NCBI RefSeq assembly: GCF_039543565.1 | Contig: NZ_BAABJZ010000004.1 | Coordinates: 1 to 64,000, forward strand | Source: Ferrimonas pelagia | GTDB taxonomy: Bacteria; Pseudomonadota; Gammaproteobacteria; Enterobacterales; Shewanellaceae | Direction: 5' to 3' | DNA length: 64,000 nt | Shown: positions 34,530-42,907 of the stretch, in pieces | Position numbering within the stretch: position 1 is the first letter of the stretch | Layout of the letters: the number at the start of each line of letters is the position of its first letter | The notes under the pieces: generated by a model | What the model was told of the DNA's origin: nothing | Databases searched by the model: none | Seen by the model: the letters and a program-made list of their open reading frames with translations, nothing else | Program-made: the position numbers and the translations under genes

Positions 34530-34614
34530 GGAGGGGTTCCCGAGTGGCCAAAGGGATCAGACTGTAAATCTGACGGCTCCGCCTTCGAAGGTTCGAATCC
34601 TTCTCCCTCCACCA
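34530..34614 (+). tRNA. tRNA-Tyr (GTA), copy 7
   Basis: An 85-nt class II tRNA with encoded CCA, type b stem. Confidence 0.97.
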
Positions 34615-34663
34615 TTTTTGACAATGACGCTGGTTTTCCGGCGGCTATAATCTAAAGACTCCT

Positions 34664-34748
34664 GGAGGGGTTCCCGAGTGGCCAAAGGGAACAGACTGTA
34701 AATCTGTCGGCTCTGCCTTCGAAGGTTCGAATCCTTCTCCCTCCACCA
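34664..34748 (+). tRNA. tRNA-Tyr (GTA), copy 8
   Basis: An 85-nt class II tRNA with encoded CCA, type a stem. It is preceded by a distinct 49-nt spacer containing TATAAT (34645-34650), which could give this copy a separate promoter although the TTGACA upstream is 22 nt away, too far for a standard one. Confidence 0.97.
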
Positions 34749-34756
34749 TCTTTGCT

Positions 34757-34783
34757 AACGCCACCCTTCAGGGTGGCGTTTTG
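34757..34783 (+). terminator. Terminator of the tRNA-Tyr array
   Basis: The 10-bp stem AACGCCACCC/GGGTGGCGTT with loop TTCA is followed by a short T run, 8 nt after the last tRNA. Confidence 0.88.
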
Positions 34784-34940
34784 CGTTTCAACAACGCTTG
34801 CGCGTTGCGCTCCTCTCCACAGATCCTTATTGCAGCTACGAGCGCTGCCAACCGCCGGTTCGAACACCCAACGCACTTCCCCATCTCGCGTCAGGAAAAA
34901 TCACTACACTGAAAGAAACCGTTCAACAACAGGATCCTCC

Positions 34941-35642
34941 ATGACGCCATCCATCGTCATTACCGGCTGCCAGGGATTAATCGGCCAAGCCTTGGTACGT
35001 ACCCTCGCGCCCACCGCCCCCATCATCGCCATCGATCTTCATCCCCCAAGATCAGATCTATTTCCCGATCTTGCCGTTGAGCAGGTCCAGCTGGACGTCA
35101 GCCGCGAATCTGAGATCCAGTCGTGGGCTCAGGGCATCAAACCCGGCGCGCTCTGCGGGCTGATCAACAACGCCGCCATTGCCTATCCGTATCAACCGTC
35201 ACTGTCCGAGCTGCCGCTTGAGCACTGGCAAAAGGTATTGGACGTCAATCTCACCGGCCCTATGTTGATGAGCAAGCACCTGATCCCCGCTCTAGCCGAG
35301 GGAAGTGGCATCGTCAATATCGCTTCAACCCGGGCACATCAGTCCGAGCCCAATTGCGAAGCGTACGCAGCCTCTAAAGGTGGGCTCGTTGCCTTGACCC
35401 ATGCCTTGGCGATCAGCCTGGGTCCCAAGCTCCGAGTCAATTGCATCAGCCCTGGCTGGATCAGCGACGATCCTTCACTGTCGGACGCCGATCACGATCA
35501 ACACCCCTGTGGCCGCGTTGGCCGTCCAGAAGATGTTGCTCATTTAGCTGCCTTTCTGCTGAGCCAACAAAGTGGCTTTGTGACCGCCCAGAACTGGACG
35601 GTCGATGGGGGGATCGGTCAAAGGATGCGCTACGAAGAGTGA
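34941..35642 (+). CDS. Short-chain dehydrogenase/reductase (SDR)
   Basis: A 233-residue NAD(P)-dependent oxidoreductase of the classical SDR type. The Rossmann motif is TGCQGLIG (about 9-16), NNAA is present, the catalytic serine lies in NIASTRA, and the YAASK motif supplies Tyr and Lys (about 153-157). An acidic residue after strand 2 (AIDLHPP) suggests NAD preference. The start at 34941 has AGGA 6 nt upstream, and the longer open frame runs back into the tRNA-Tyr terminator. The substrate is unknown. Confidence 0.88.
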   Translation: MTPSIVITGCQGLIGQALVRTLAPTAPIIAIDLHPPRSDLFPDLAVEQVQLDVSRESEIQSWAQGIKPGALCGLINNAAIAYPYQPSLSELPLEHWQKVLDVNLTGPMLMSKHLIPALAEGSGIVNIASTRAHQSEPNCEAYAASKGGLVALTHALAISLGPKLRVNCISPGWISDDPSLSDADHDQHPCGRVGRPEDVAHLAAFLLSQQSGFVTAQNWTVDGGIGQRMRYEE

Positions 35643-35851
35643 TCCTGCTTGAGCGGTTTGAGCAAATAGCTTAGGCCGTTGTGTTTGATCTCAAGGATCA
35701 ACGCCAGTTTGGGCCCGAGGGGCGGTGCCGGCCACCCCTTGTTCTGCATCCACACCAGATAGGCGATCGGCAGTCGAATGAGAGGTTGGCCCGCATACTT
35801 GCCAAAGGGCATGGTTTCGTTCGCCAGTTCGCTTAACAGCTTAGGCTCCAT
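35630..35851 (-). CDS. DUF3820 family protein
   Basis: A 73-residue protein of the DUF3820 family (MPFGKYAGQPLIRLPIAYLVW then LEIKHNGL further on; positions about 14-34 and 52-59). Function is unknown. I set the start at 35851, because the longer frame extends through the start region of the opposite-strand PLP gene. Its end overlaps the SDR gene tail-to-tail by 13 nt. Confidence 0.82.
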   Translation of the reverse strand: MEPKLLSELANETMPFGKYAGQPLIRLPIAYLVWMQNKGWPAPPLGPKLALILEIKHNGLSYLLKPLKQDHSS

Positions 35852-35902
35852 TGGGTTACCATTCTGCGCTTGGAATATGACTCGCATTATACGGAAAAAA
35901 CT

Positions 35903-36973
35903 ATGCCTCGCAGTTGGGTTAACTGGGCCATCGCTCAGATCGAAGCCGATTTTCAGCGTAGCGCGGACACGCACCTGATCAAACTGGATCTGCCCGCCCT
36001 CCCCCAGATCGACATCTACCTTAAAGATGAAAGCACCCATCCAACCGGCAGCTTGAAGCATCGCCTGGCGCGCTCGCTGTTCTTGTACGCCCTGAGCAAT
36101 GGTTGGATCCAACAAGGGACGCCAGTGATCGAAGCCTCCTCCGGCTCCACCGCCATCTCGGAAGCTTACTTCGCTCGCCTGTTAGGCTTACCCTTCATTG
36201 CGGTGATCCCCAAGTCCACCGCGCAAAAGAAGATCGATCAGATCGAATTTTACGGTGGCCGGTGCCACCTGGTTGCCCCCAGCGAGATCTACACAGAAAG
36301 TGCCCGCTTAGCCAAAGAGATGAACGGTCACTATATGGATCAGTTCACCTACGCCGAGCGCGCCACCGACTGGCGCGGCAACAACAACATTGCCGATTCC
36401 ATCTTTAATCAGATGCAGCGCGAGCGCTTCCCCGAGCCCAGCTACATCGTGATGAGCCCAGGTACCGGTGGCACATCGGCCACCATCGGCCGCTACCTGC
36501 GCTACCAACAACACAACACCCAGTTATGTGTGGTCGATCCGGATAACTCCGTCTTCTTTGACTTCTACCACCAGCGCGATCCCGCACTTACCAGCGCGTG
36601 CGCGTCCAACATCGAAGGGATCGGCCGACCACGGGTTGAGCCTTCCTTTATCCCCGATGTGGTCGATGAGATGCGCCAGATCCCAGACACTGCCTCCATC
36701 GCCACCATGCAATGGCTCAGTGGCATACTGGGCCGCAAAGTGGGCGCCAGTACCGGCACCAACCTCTATGGCGTGCTGCAACTGGCCAGCGAGATGCAAG
36801 CCCGTGGCGAGTCAGGCTCCTTGATCACCCTATTGTGTGATTCGGGAGAGCGCTATCTCGACAGCTACTATTGTGATCAGTGGGTTTCGGATCGGATCGG
36901 CGATCTGCAGCCCTATCAATCTGCGTTACAACACTTCCAGCAAACCGGCGAACTGAAGGAGCCTGCACAATGA
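35903..36973 (+). CDS. PLP-dependent cysteine synthase-family enzyme, Cds1-like cysteine desulfhydrase
   Basis: A fold-type II PLP enzyme. The 356-residue protein has the cofactor lysine in the motif HPTGSLKHRLA (about residue 53), a glycine-rich phosphate loop SPGTGGTSATIGRY (about 190-203), and the substrate-binding EASSGSTAIS. This combination resembles Cds1-type L-cysteine desulfhydrases more than CysK (no TGNTG). The ATG at 35903 fits the family; the upstream in-frame TTG at 35870 lies inside the divergent promoter region. Its stop overlaps queC (ATGA), so a link to sulphur or nucleoside chemistry is possible but unproven. Confidence 0.85.
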   Translation: MPRSWVNWAIAQIEADFQRSADTHLIKLDLPALPQIDIYLKDESTHPTGSLKHRLARSLFLYALSNGWIQQGTPVIEASSGSTAISEAYFARLLGLPFIAVIPKSTAQKKIDQIEFYGGRCHLVAPSEIYTESARLAKEMNGHYMDQFTYAERATDWRGNNNIADSIFNQMQRERFPEPSYIVMSPGTGGTSATIGRYLRYQQHNTQLCVVDPDNSVFFDFYHQRDPALTSACASNIEGIGRPRVEPSFIPDVVDEMRQIPDTASIATMQWLSGILGRKVGASTGTNLYGVLQLASEMQARGESGSLITLLCDSGERYLDSYYCDQWVSDRIGDLQPYQSALQHFQQTGELKEPAQ

Positions 36974-37665
36974 ACAGCAAACGCATTGCCGTGGTCGTCT
37001 TCTCAGGCGGGCAGGACTCGACCACCTGCCTGGTGCAGGCCCTGCAGCAATTTGATGAAGTCCACGCCCTCACCTTCGACTATGGCCAGCGTCATTCGCA
37101 GGAGATCGAGGTCGCCAAGATCCTTGCCAAGCAACTGGGTGCCACGGCCCATAAGATCATGGACGTCGCCCTCCTCAATGAGCTGTCTCCGTCGGCATTG
37201 ACCCGAGACAGCATCCCCGTCGACACCGGGTTAAAGGACTTACCCAATACCTTTGTGCCGGGCCGCAATATCCTGTTTCTGACATTGGCAGGGATCTACG
37301 CCTACCAGATCGGCGCTCAAACCGTGATCACCGGCGTCTGCGAAACCGACTACTCCGGCTATCCCGATTGCCGTAACGACTTTGTTCAGGCACTGGAAAA
37401 GGCGCTGGTACTGGGAATGGATCGACCACTCGAGCTTCGCACACCGCTGATGTGGCTGGACAAGGCCGAAACCTGGGGACTGGCGGATCATTACGGTGCG
37501 CTGGCGCTGGTGCGGGATGAAACCCTGACCTGCTACAACGGCCAGATCGGCTCGGGCTGTGGCGAATGCCCGGCTTGCCAGTTACGTGCCAATGGATTGG
37601 CGCAATATCAAGCCGATAAGGCAACCTATCTGGAACAGGTTAAGCATAAGTGTGAACTCGACTAA
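36970..37665 (+). CDS. queC: 7-cyano-7-deazaguanine synthase QueC
   Basis: It makes preQ0 from 7-carboxy-7-deazaguanine with ATP and ammonia, in the queuosine pathway. The 231-residue protein has the PP-loop ATP motif VVFSGGQDSTTCL (about 8-20) and a C-terminal zinc site GSGCGECPACQLRANGL with cysteines spaced C-x2-C-x2-C. A further Cys lies at about residue 189. Queuosine modifies GUN anticodons, including the Tyr and Asn tRNAs arrayed in this window. The start overlaps the preceding gene by 4 nt. Confidence 0.96.
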   Translation: MNSKRIAVVVFSGGQDSTTCLVQALQQFDEVHALTFDYGQRHSQEIEVAKILAKQLGATAHKIMDVALLNELSPSALTRDSIPVDTGLKDLPNTFVPGRNILFLTLAGIYAYQIGAQTVITGVCETDYSGYPDCRNDFVQALEKALVLGMDRPLELRTPLMWLDKAETWGLADHYGALALVRDETLTCYNGQIGSGCGECPACQLRANGLAQYQADKATYLEQVKHKCELD

Positions 37666-38287
37666 CTCACCCTCTCCACAAAAGGAAGCCGCCCGCCCGG
37701 CTGCCAAGGGCTTTGGCCTGCCGAGCTGGGATCAGCTCGGGTTACCACTGCTCCTGACGCTGCTGGCCCTGCTCTGCTGGCTGTGGCCCGGAAGCCACGA
37801 AAACCTGATCTGGTCTCGCCAAGCGTTGGCACAAGATCAATGGTGGCGCATGTGGACCGGTCACTTGCTGCACTCCAACACCCACCACCTGCTGCTGAAT
37901 CTGGCCGGGCTGGCCGCGATCTTCGCGCTGCATCAGCCGCACTATCGCACCCTGCCCATGCTCACTCTCAGTGTCTTGTTGATGGGGCTGATCAGCCTAG
38001 GGATCTGGTGGGGCGTACCGGGGATCGAGCGCTATGTCGGACTTAGTGCCTTACTCCATGGCTTGTTTACCTGGGGCGCGCTGCAGGATATTCGCCGAGG
38101 CTGGCGCAGCGGCTGGCTGTTGCTGCTTGGCGTGATCGCCAAGGTCGGCTGGGAGCAGTTCTCGGGGGGCAGCGAGTCCACCAGCGCGCTGATCGACGCC
38201 CGCATCGCGGTGGAATCCCATCTGCTCGGCGTCGTCAGTGCTCTGTTCATCTTCCTGTTGTTGCGTCTTTACCACTGGGCTCGGTAG
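37652..38287 (+). CDS. rrtA: Rhombosortase (RrtA-type intramembrane serine protease)
   Basis: A rhomboid-related membrane protease that processes proteins with a C-terminal GlyGly-CTERM anchor. The 211-residue protein has six predicted membrane helices. It has the family motifs WTGHLLHSNTHHLLLNL (about 60-76), the Ser motif GLSALLHG (about 131-138) and the catalytic-His segment ESHLLG (about 189-194). The GTG start at 37652 lies inside queC (14-nt overlap), and no later start keeps the first helix. No GlyGly-CTERM substrate is encoded in this window. Confidence 0.82.
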   Translation: MNSTNSPSPQKEAARPAAKGFGLPSWDQLGLPLLLTLLALLCWLWPGSHENLIWSRQALAQDQWWRMWTGHLLHSNTHHLLLNLAGLAAIFALHQPHYRTLPMLTLSVLLMGLISLGIWWGVPGIERYVGLSALLHGLFTWGALQDIRRGWRSGWLLLLGVIAKVGWEQFSGGSESTSALIDARIAVESHLLGVVSALFIFLLLRLYHWAR

Positions 38288-38667
38288 CTGCCGCTGCCTT
38301 CACCAGTAAGAAAGCTCTCTGCCATGAGCCGCATGGCGCGGTCATGATCCCCAGCCATCGCGGCGTGATACTGAGCGTCTGCCGAAACCTTCTGCTTGAT
38401 CGCGCCAGCAGCGGTGGGGAAATCCCGCAACAGATCATTGATGTCCATCGGCTCAACCACCCCCTCTACGGGAGCGGGCGTGTTGTCGGTACCGAAATAG
38501 GCCAAACCATCCACCTGAGGTACCCCGCTTTGGCTCAGGACCGAGCGGATCTTTGCTTGCTGTAATGCGGAATATCGATCGATCGAAGGGGGCGTCCAGA
38601 TCACCGCAGCGATCGCCGCCCCGCCTAAGATCCCGAATAATGCCCAACGGCGAACAGACCAAACCAT
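38269..38667 (-). CDS. Membrane-anchored hypothetical protein
   Basis: A 132-residue protein with one N-terminal membrane helix (about 8-26) followed by a periplasmic-looking soluble part. It has no cysteine and no recognised family. Its 3' end overlaps rrtA tail-to-tail by 19 nt. The reading frame is complete with basic residues before the helix, so expression is plausible. Confidence 0.6.
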   Translation of the reverse strand: MVWSVRRWALFGILGGAAIAAVIWTPPSIDRYSALQQAKIRSVLSQSGVPQVDGLAYFGTDNTPAPVEGVVEPMDINDLLRDFPTAAGAIKQKVSADAQYHAAMAGDHDRAMRLMAESFLTGEGSGSYRAQW

Positions 38668-38720
38668 ACAACCTCCAACGCCTATCCGTCTTAAGGTAAG
38701 TATGGCTCAATCAGCCACAT

Positions 38721-40724
38721 TCAGCTCAGCGCCACCAATTGCTCATGTAACTGAGTCACTTGGTCGCGTATTGCCGCCGCCTGCTCGAACTCCAAGTCCT
38801 TCGCATGCTGGTACATCTGCTTCTCCAACTGGGCGATCTGTTTGCCCAACTGCTGCGGTGACAGGGCACGATAACTCGCCTTAGGCTCCGCCGCCTTACG
38901 CGGTGCACTGCCGCCTTTGCCGCCGCCAAGATCCATTACATCGGTGATCTTCTTATTCAGCCCCTTGGGCACGATGCCGTACGCCTGGTTGTGGGCCTCC
39001 TGCTTGGCACGACGTCGCTCGGTCTCCTCGATCGCCCGTTGCATTGAGCCGGTGATCTTATCGCCGTAGAGGATGGCCTTACCATTGACGTTACGCGCCG
39101 CCCGGCCAATGGTCTGGATCAAGGAGCGATCCGAGCGCAAAAAGCCCTCTTTATCGGCATCCAATATCGCCACCAACGAGACCTCTGGCATATCCAGCCC
39201 CTCCCGTAACAGGTTGATCCCGACCAGCACATCAAAGGCACCGAGACGCAGATCCCGGATGATCTCCACCCGCTCGACCGTCTCAATGTCGGAATGTAGA
39301 TAACGCACCTTCTGGCCGTGCTCTTCCAGGTATTCAGTGAGATCTTCGGCCATCCGTTTGGTCAGCGTGGTCACCAACACCCGCTCCTGCAGCTTCACCC
39401 GAGCCCGGATCTCCGACAACAGATCATCCACCTGAGTGGTGACAGGCCGAACCTCTATCAGGGGATCCAGCAATCCGGTCGGGCGCACGACCTGCTCCAC
39501 CACCTCGCCGCCAGACTTCTCCAGCTCGTACTTGGCGGGGGTCGCCGACACAAACACGGTTTGCGGGGCGATCGATTCAAACTCTTCAAACTTCAGCGGC
39601 CGGTTGTCCATGGCCGAAGGCAGACGAAACCCATACTCCACCAGATTGGTCTTGCGGCTGCGATCGCCCTTATACATGGCGCCGATCTGCGGCACCATGA
39701 CGTGGGACTCATCGATCACCAGCAAACCATCGTCCGGCAAGTAATCCAGCAGGGTCGGTGGCGGCTCACCCGGTGCTCGGCCCGACAGATAGCGCGAGTA
39801 GTTCTCAATGCCCGAGCAATATCCCAACTCCAGCATCATCTCAATATCAAACTGAGTCCGCTCTTTGACCCGCTGCGCCTCAATCAACTTATTGTTTTCC
39901 AACAGTGACGCGTGCCGAGTGGCTAACTCAGCCTTGATCTTATCGATCGCCCCTAAAATGGTCTCGCGCGGCGTGACATAGTGGGTCTTGGGGTAGACGG
40001 TATAGCGAGTGACATGCCGCTCAACCGCGCCGGTCAACGGATCGAACACGCTGATCCGCTCGATCTCCTCATCAAACAACTCGATACGAACCGCGTCTCG
40101 CTCAGAATCCGCCGGAAAGATGTCGATCACCTCACCGCGCACCCGAAAGGTACCGCGCTCGAAGGCCGTATCATTGCGACTGTACTGCAGCTCAGACAAG
40201 CGTTTGAGAATGTCCCGCTGGTTCATAATGTCGCCGGTGCGCAGATGCAACAGCATCGACATATAGGATTTGGGATCGCCCAAGCCATAGATGGACGACA
40301 CCGACGCCACCAAGATCACGTCCCGCCGCTCCATCAAAGACTTAGTCGCCGACAGCCGCATCTGCTCGATGTGGGCGTTGATCGAGGCATCCTTCTCAAT
40401 AAAGGTATCAGTCGAAGGTACGTAGGCTTCCGGCTGATAGTAGTCGTAGTAAGAAACAAAATACTCGACGGCATTATCCGGGAAGAACTCCTTCATTTCG
40501 CCGTACAACTGAGCCGCGAGGGTCTTATTGTGCGCCAGTAAGATGGTGGGTCGCTGAAGCTGAGCAACCACATTGGCTACGGTGAAGGTCTTGCCTGAGC
40601 CGGTCACCCCTAACAACGTCTGGTGGGCCAACCCCGCCTCTAATCCCTCGACGAGTTGGTGGATCGCTTGGGGCTGATCCCCGGCGGGTTGAAACTGGGA
40701 CTGAAGTTTAAACGGTCGGCTCAT
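38721..40724 (-). CDS. uvrB: Excinuclease ABC subunit UvrB
   Basis: The damage-verification helicase-like subunit of nucleotide excision repair. Its 667 residues match the family. There is a Walker A motif GVTGSGKT (about 39-46), the beta-hairpin region YYQPEAYVPSTDTFIEKD (about 94-111), motif II DESH, helicase motifs V/VI (GRAARN), and a C-terminal UVR domain that binds UvrC. It lies 3 nt after a MATE exporter gene and is probably translated from the same mRNA. That is unusual, because uvrB normally has its own SOS-regulated promoter. I see no convincing LexA box. Confidence 0.97.
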   Translation of the reverse strand: MSRPFKLQSQFQPAGDQPQAIHQLVEGLEAGLAHQTLLGVTGSGKTFTVANVVAQLQRPTILLAHNKTLAAQLYGEMKEFFPDNAVEYFVSYYDYYQPEAYVPSTDTFIEKDASINAHIEQMRLSATKSLMERRDVILVASVSSIYGLGDPKSYMSMLLHLRTGDIMNQRDILKRLSELQYSRNDTAFERGTFRVRGEVIDIFPADSERDAVRIELFDEEIERISVFDPLTGAVERHVTRYTVYPKTHYVTPRETILGAIDKIKAELATRHASLLENNKLIEAQRVKERTQFDIEMMLELGYCSGIENYSRYLSGRAPGEPPPTLLDYLPDDGLLVIDESHVMVPQIGAMYKGDRSRKTNLVEYGFRLPSAMDNRPLKFEEFESIAPQTVFVSATPAKYELEKSGGEVVEQVVRPTGLLDPLIEVRPVTTQVDDLLSEIRARVKLQERVLVTTLTKRMAEDLTEYLEEHGQKVRYLHSDIETVERVEIIRDLRLGAFDVLVGINLLREGLDMPEVSLVAILDADKEGFLRSDRSLIQTIGRAARNVNGKAILYGDKITGSMQRAIEETERRRAKQEAHNQAYGIVPKGLNKKITDVMDLGGGKGGSAPRKAAEPKASYRALSPQQLGKQIAQLEKQMYQHAKDLEFEQAAAIRDQVTQLHEQLVALS

Positions 40725-40727
40725 GCC

Positions 40728-42092
40728 CTACTGCACCTCGATCTTATCCTTAACCCCCTGTTGCCGGTTGCAGCAGAGGAAAAACCACATCCAGCGCCAT
40801 GCGATGATGGCGGTGATCACGTTGGCGATCGCCGCACCCGCAAAAACGCCGGTCAGACCGGCAATTTTACCACCGATCCAAGCTAAAGGCAGATAGGTTA
40901 AGAACAATCGCACTACCGATAGGTTCAGCGCACTCATCGGTCGTCGCAAGGCGTTAAAGCTGGAGTTGGTCAGAATGATCACCCCCTGCGCGCCCCACGC
41001 CAGGGGCAGGATCATCACGATCAGCTGGATCGACGCCGACACCTCAGGCTCCTGACCAAACCAGTCGCCGATCTGGCCAGACAGCAGCAAGAGCAGCAAG
41101 GCGATGGCGCCCTGCCAGACCAACACAAACACGGTGACTTTATGGTACAGCAAGCGGACTCGGCTCATATGACCCGCAGCCGCGTTTTGACTGAGCAGCG
41201 GCGGCAGACTCATCGACAGCGTCAAGACCACGAGAATGGCGAGCGACTCCAGCCGACTGCCAACCCCTAACGCCGCCACCGCCGCATCACCATACTGCGC
41301 AACGATGGCGGTCATCGCTGCCATCGCAATGGGAGTCAGCATATTGGCCCCCGCTGCCGGCCCGGCGATCTGTAAGATCTGTCGGCTAGCCTCCCGCTGA
41401 TTCGCCCAGCTTCGATACCAGCCCACCGCGTTCATCTGTTTGAGCAACATATAAAGAATGATGACGCTCGAGATCGCATAGGCACTGATAGTGGCCAAGG
41501 CCGCCCCCGCCAACCCTAACTCGGGAAAGGGACCGATCCCGAAGATCAACAGCGGATCTAACACGGCATTAATGAACGCACTGGCCGCCATCACGATGCT
41601 CGGCCCACGCGTGTTGCCATTGGCGCGCATCACAGCATTGCCGATCATCGGAAACGCCACAAACAAACCGCCGAGCAGCCACACCTCCATGTAAGAGTCG
41701 GTGAGCGCCCGCATCGACTCATCCGCCCCCAACAGTTGAAAGATCATGTCATGCCAGATCCACACCGGGACACACAACACCACCACCAATCCCGTCGATA
41801 AAACCAGAGCAGTTCCCCCGGTTGCACAGGCGCTTTGCTGATCCCCCTGACCCCGTGCCGTGGCAACCACCGTTGAGGTCCCTATCCCGAGGCCGATGAC
41901 CATGGAAAAGATGGTAAAAGTGACCGGAAACGTAAACGAAAAAGCGGCTAGTTCCTCGGTTCCCAGCAAACTAACAAAATAGGCATCGACAAAGTTGAAT
42001 GACATCAACAGGGTCATGGCCAATAACAAAGGCCAAGTCATCCGTTTCAGATGCGCGATCGGGTCGCCCTGCGTTAACTGGTGCTCGTGCAT
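40728..42092 (-). CDS. MATE-family efflux transporter
   Basis: A 454-residue sodium- or proton-driven multidrug/metabolite exporter of the MATE family, with 12 predicted membrane helices in two six-helix halves. Motifs include FVDAYFVSLLGTEELAAFSF in helix 1 and the inner QYGDAAVAALGVGSRLESLA in the second half. The start is uncertain: ATG at 42092 or an in-frame GTG at 42113, neither with a good Shine-Dalgarno sequence. uvrB follows after 3 nt. Confidence 0.9.
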   Translation of the reverse strand: MHEHQLTQGDPIAHLKRMTWPLLLAMTLLMSFNFVDAYFVSLLGTEELAAFSFTFPVTFTIFSMVIGLGIGTSTVVATARGQGDQQSACATGGTALVLSTGLVVVLCVPVWIWHDMIFQLLGADESMRALTDSYMEVWLLGGLFVAFPMIGNAVMRANGNTRGPSIVMAASAFINAVLDPLLIFGIGPFPELGLAGAALATISAYAISSVIILYMLLKQMNAVGWYRSWANQREASRQILQIAGPAAGANMLTPIAMAAMTAIVAQYGDAAVAALGVGSRLESLAILVVLTLSMSLPPLLSQNAAAGHMSRVRLLYHKVTVFVLVWQGAIALLLLLLSGQIGDWFGQEPEVSASIQLIVMILPLAWGAQGVIILTNSSFNALRRPMSALNLSVVRLFLTYLPLAWIGGKIAGLTGVFAGAAIANVITAIIAWRWMWFFLCCNRQQGVKDKIEVQ

Positions 42093-42113
42093 CTTCGTCA
42101 CTGGCTTACCCAC

Positions 42114-42601
42114 TGTGTTTTGACAATAGCGTCATTGAACGCCTTTAATGAACAATTCACAACCGATCACTAACATTTGCAACATCTGCAACGTTTCATG
42201 CGCAGCCGAGATTATCAAACTGAACTTTGTGTAATTCATTGATAAATAAGATAAGTAAAGTTATGCACAGATTTCATTCAACCTAACGCAAACCCTGTAA
42301 CCACGCGGCTTTCTGCCCGCTGAAGTGGTGTAATCAACACGGTTATCCACAAAAACAGTGGATAACGCCGCCAAAGGCGCAGCAGTGCGGACTTGCCCAA
42401 AGTCAATACCCCTAATGACACCACTTTGGATTTTTTTACATTTAACTTTATTCGCTAAGTTACAGCGAGTTATTTGCTTTTTAGCCAGAGTAAAACCAAG
42501 ATCGCCTTCCTAGGTTTGAACAAGTTTTCCTCAGTTTTCCGCCACATTGGTTACTACGCTAGCAGTCGCCAGCAAACCGGCATTTTTTTCGAGTTCTCGA
42601 G
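42114..42601. other. Gene-free region before the tRNA-Asn array, with DnaA boxes
   Basis: About 490 nt without a supported gene. It is AT-rich compared with its surroundings (for example 42428-42455) and contains three DnaA-box-like 9-mers described separately. It also serves as the upstream region of the MATE gene (minus) and of the tRNA-Asn promoter (plus). Confidence 0.6.
42261..42365. promoter_or_regulatory. Cluster of three DnaA boxes
   Basis: TTATGCACA at 42261-42269 and TTATCCACA at 42343-42351 both fit the DnaA consensus TTATNCACA. AGTGGATAA at 42357-42365 is an inverted TTATCCACT. The last two form a 9-bp inverted repeat (GTTATCCAC/GTGGATAAC). No oriC genes are near, so a DnaA-titration or regulatory site (datA-like) is more likely than an origin. 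Confidence 0.55.
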
Positions 42602-42630
42602 TTGACTCGCCCTAGGCCTCGATTTAATAT
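42602..42630 (+). promoter_or_regulatory. sigma70 promoter of the tRNA-Asn array
   Basis: -35 TTGACT and -10 TAATAT are separated by exactly 17 nt, followed by a GC-rich discriminator (GCGCTCCG). It is the only strong promoter seen for the following 1.9 kb array. Confidence 0.78.
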
Positions 42631-42666
42631 GCGCTCCGTCTTCAGGTGATGCCTGAAACGTTCTGT

Positions 42667-42759
42667 TGCCCTTAGTTCGGTCGGTACAAAACAGCGGACT
42701 GTGCTCTTGTAAACATAAGCGTATGTCGCTGGTTCAAGTCCAGCTCAGCTTAAGGGACA
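42667..42759 (+). ncRNA. tRNA-Asn-like unit with enlarged anticodon arm, V1 (type A)
   Basis: A 93-nt promoter-proximal unit derived from tRNA-Asn. The normal anticodon loop is replaced by a longer hairpin with GCTCTTGTAAACATAAGC at its tip. The T arm is intact but followed by an extra CTCAGCT. 5' CCCTTA pairs with 3' TAAGGG. The CCA end is replaced by CACC. No asparagine anticodon remains. Confidence 0.6.
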
Positions 42760-42793
42760 CCTGAGATGTCAGGCTAAACACATCACAATCTGT

Positions 42794-42869
42794 TCCCCTT
42801 TAGTTCAGTCGGTAGAACGGCGGACTGTTAATCCGTATGTCGCTGGTTCAAGTCCAGCAAGGGGAGCCA
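42794..42869 (+). tRNA. tRNA-Asn (GTT), copy 1
   Basis: A complete 76-nt cloverleaf: acceptor TCCCCTT/AAGGGGA, anticodon loop CTGTTAA (GUU), T arm GCTGG/CCAGC and an encoded CCA. Confidence 0.97.
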
Positions 42870-42907
42870 CTTTTCTGAGACGTCAGGCTAAACACGTGAC
42901 AATCTGT

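Noticed and set aside
33459..34876. Multiple 60-127-residue frames over the tRNA-Tyr array
   Set aside because: These are all translations of the tRNA-Tyr repeats on either strand.
40758..40773. CTG-N10-CAG near the MATE stop as a LexA box for uvrB
   Set aside because: The centre (TTGCCGGTTG) is not AT-rich or palindromic, so it is a poor match to known SOS boxes.
42114..42601. Chromosomal or plasmid replication origin
   Set aside because: Only three DnaA boxes, with no dnaA, gidA, mioC, rctB or rep gene nearby; a titration or regulatory site is more likely.
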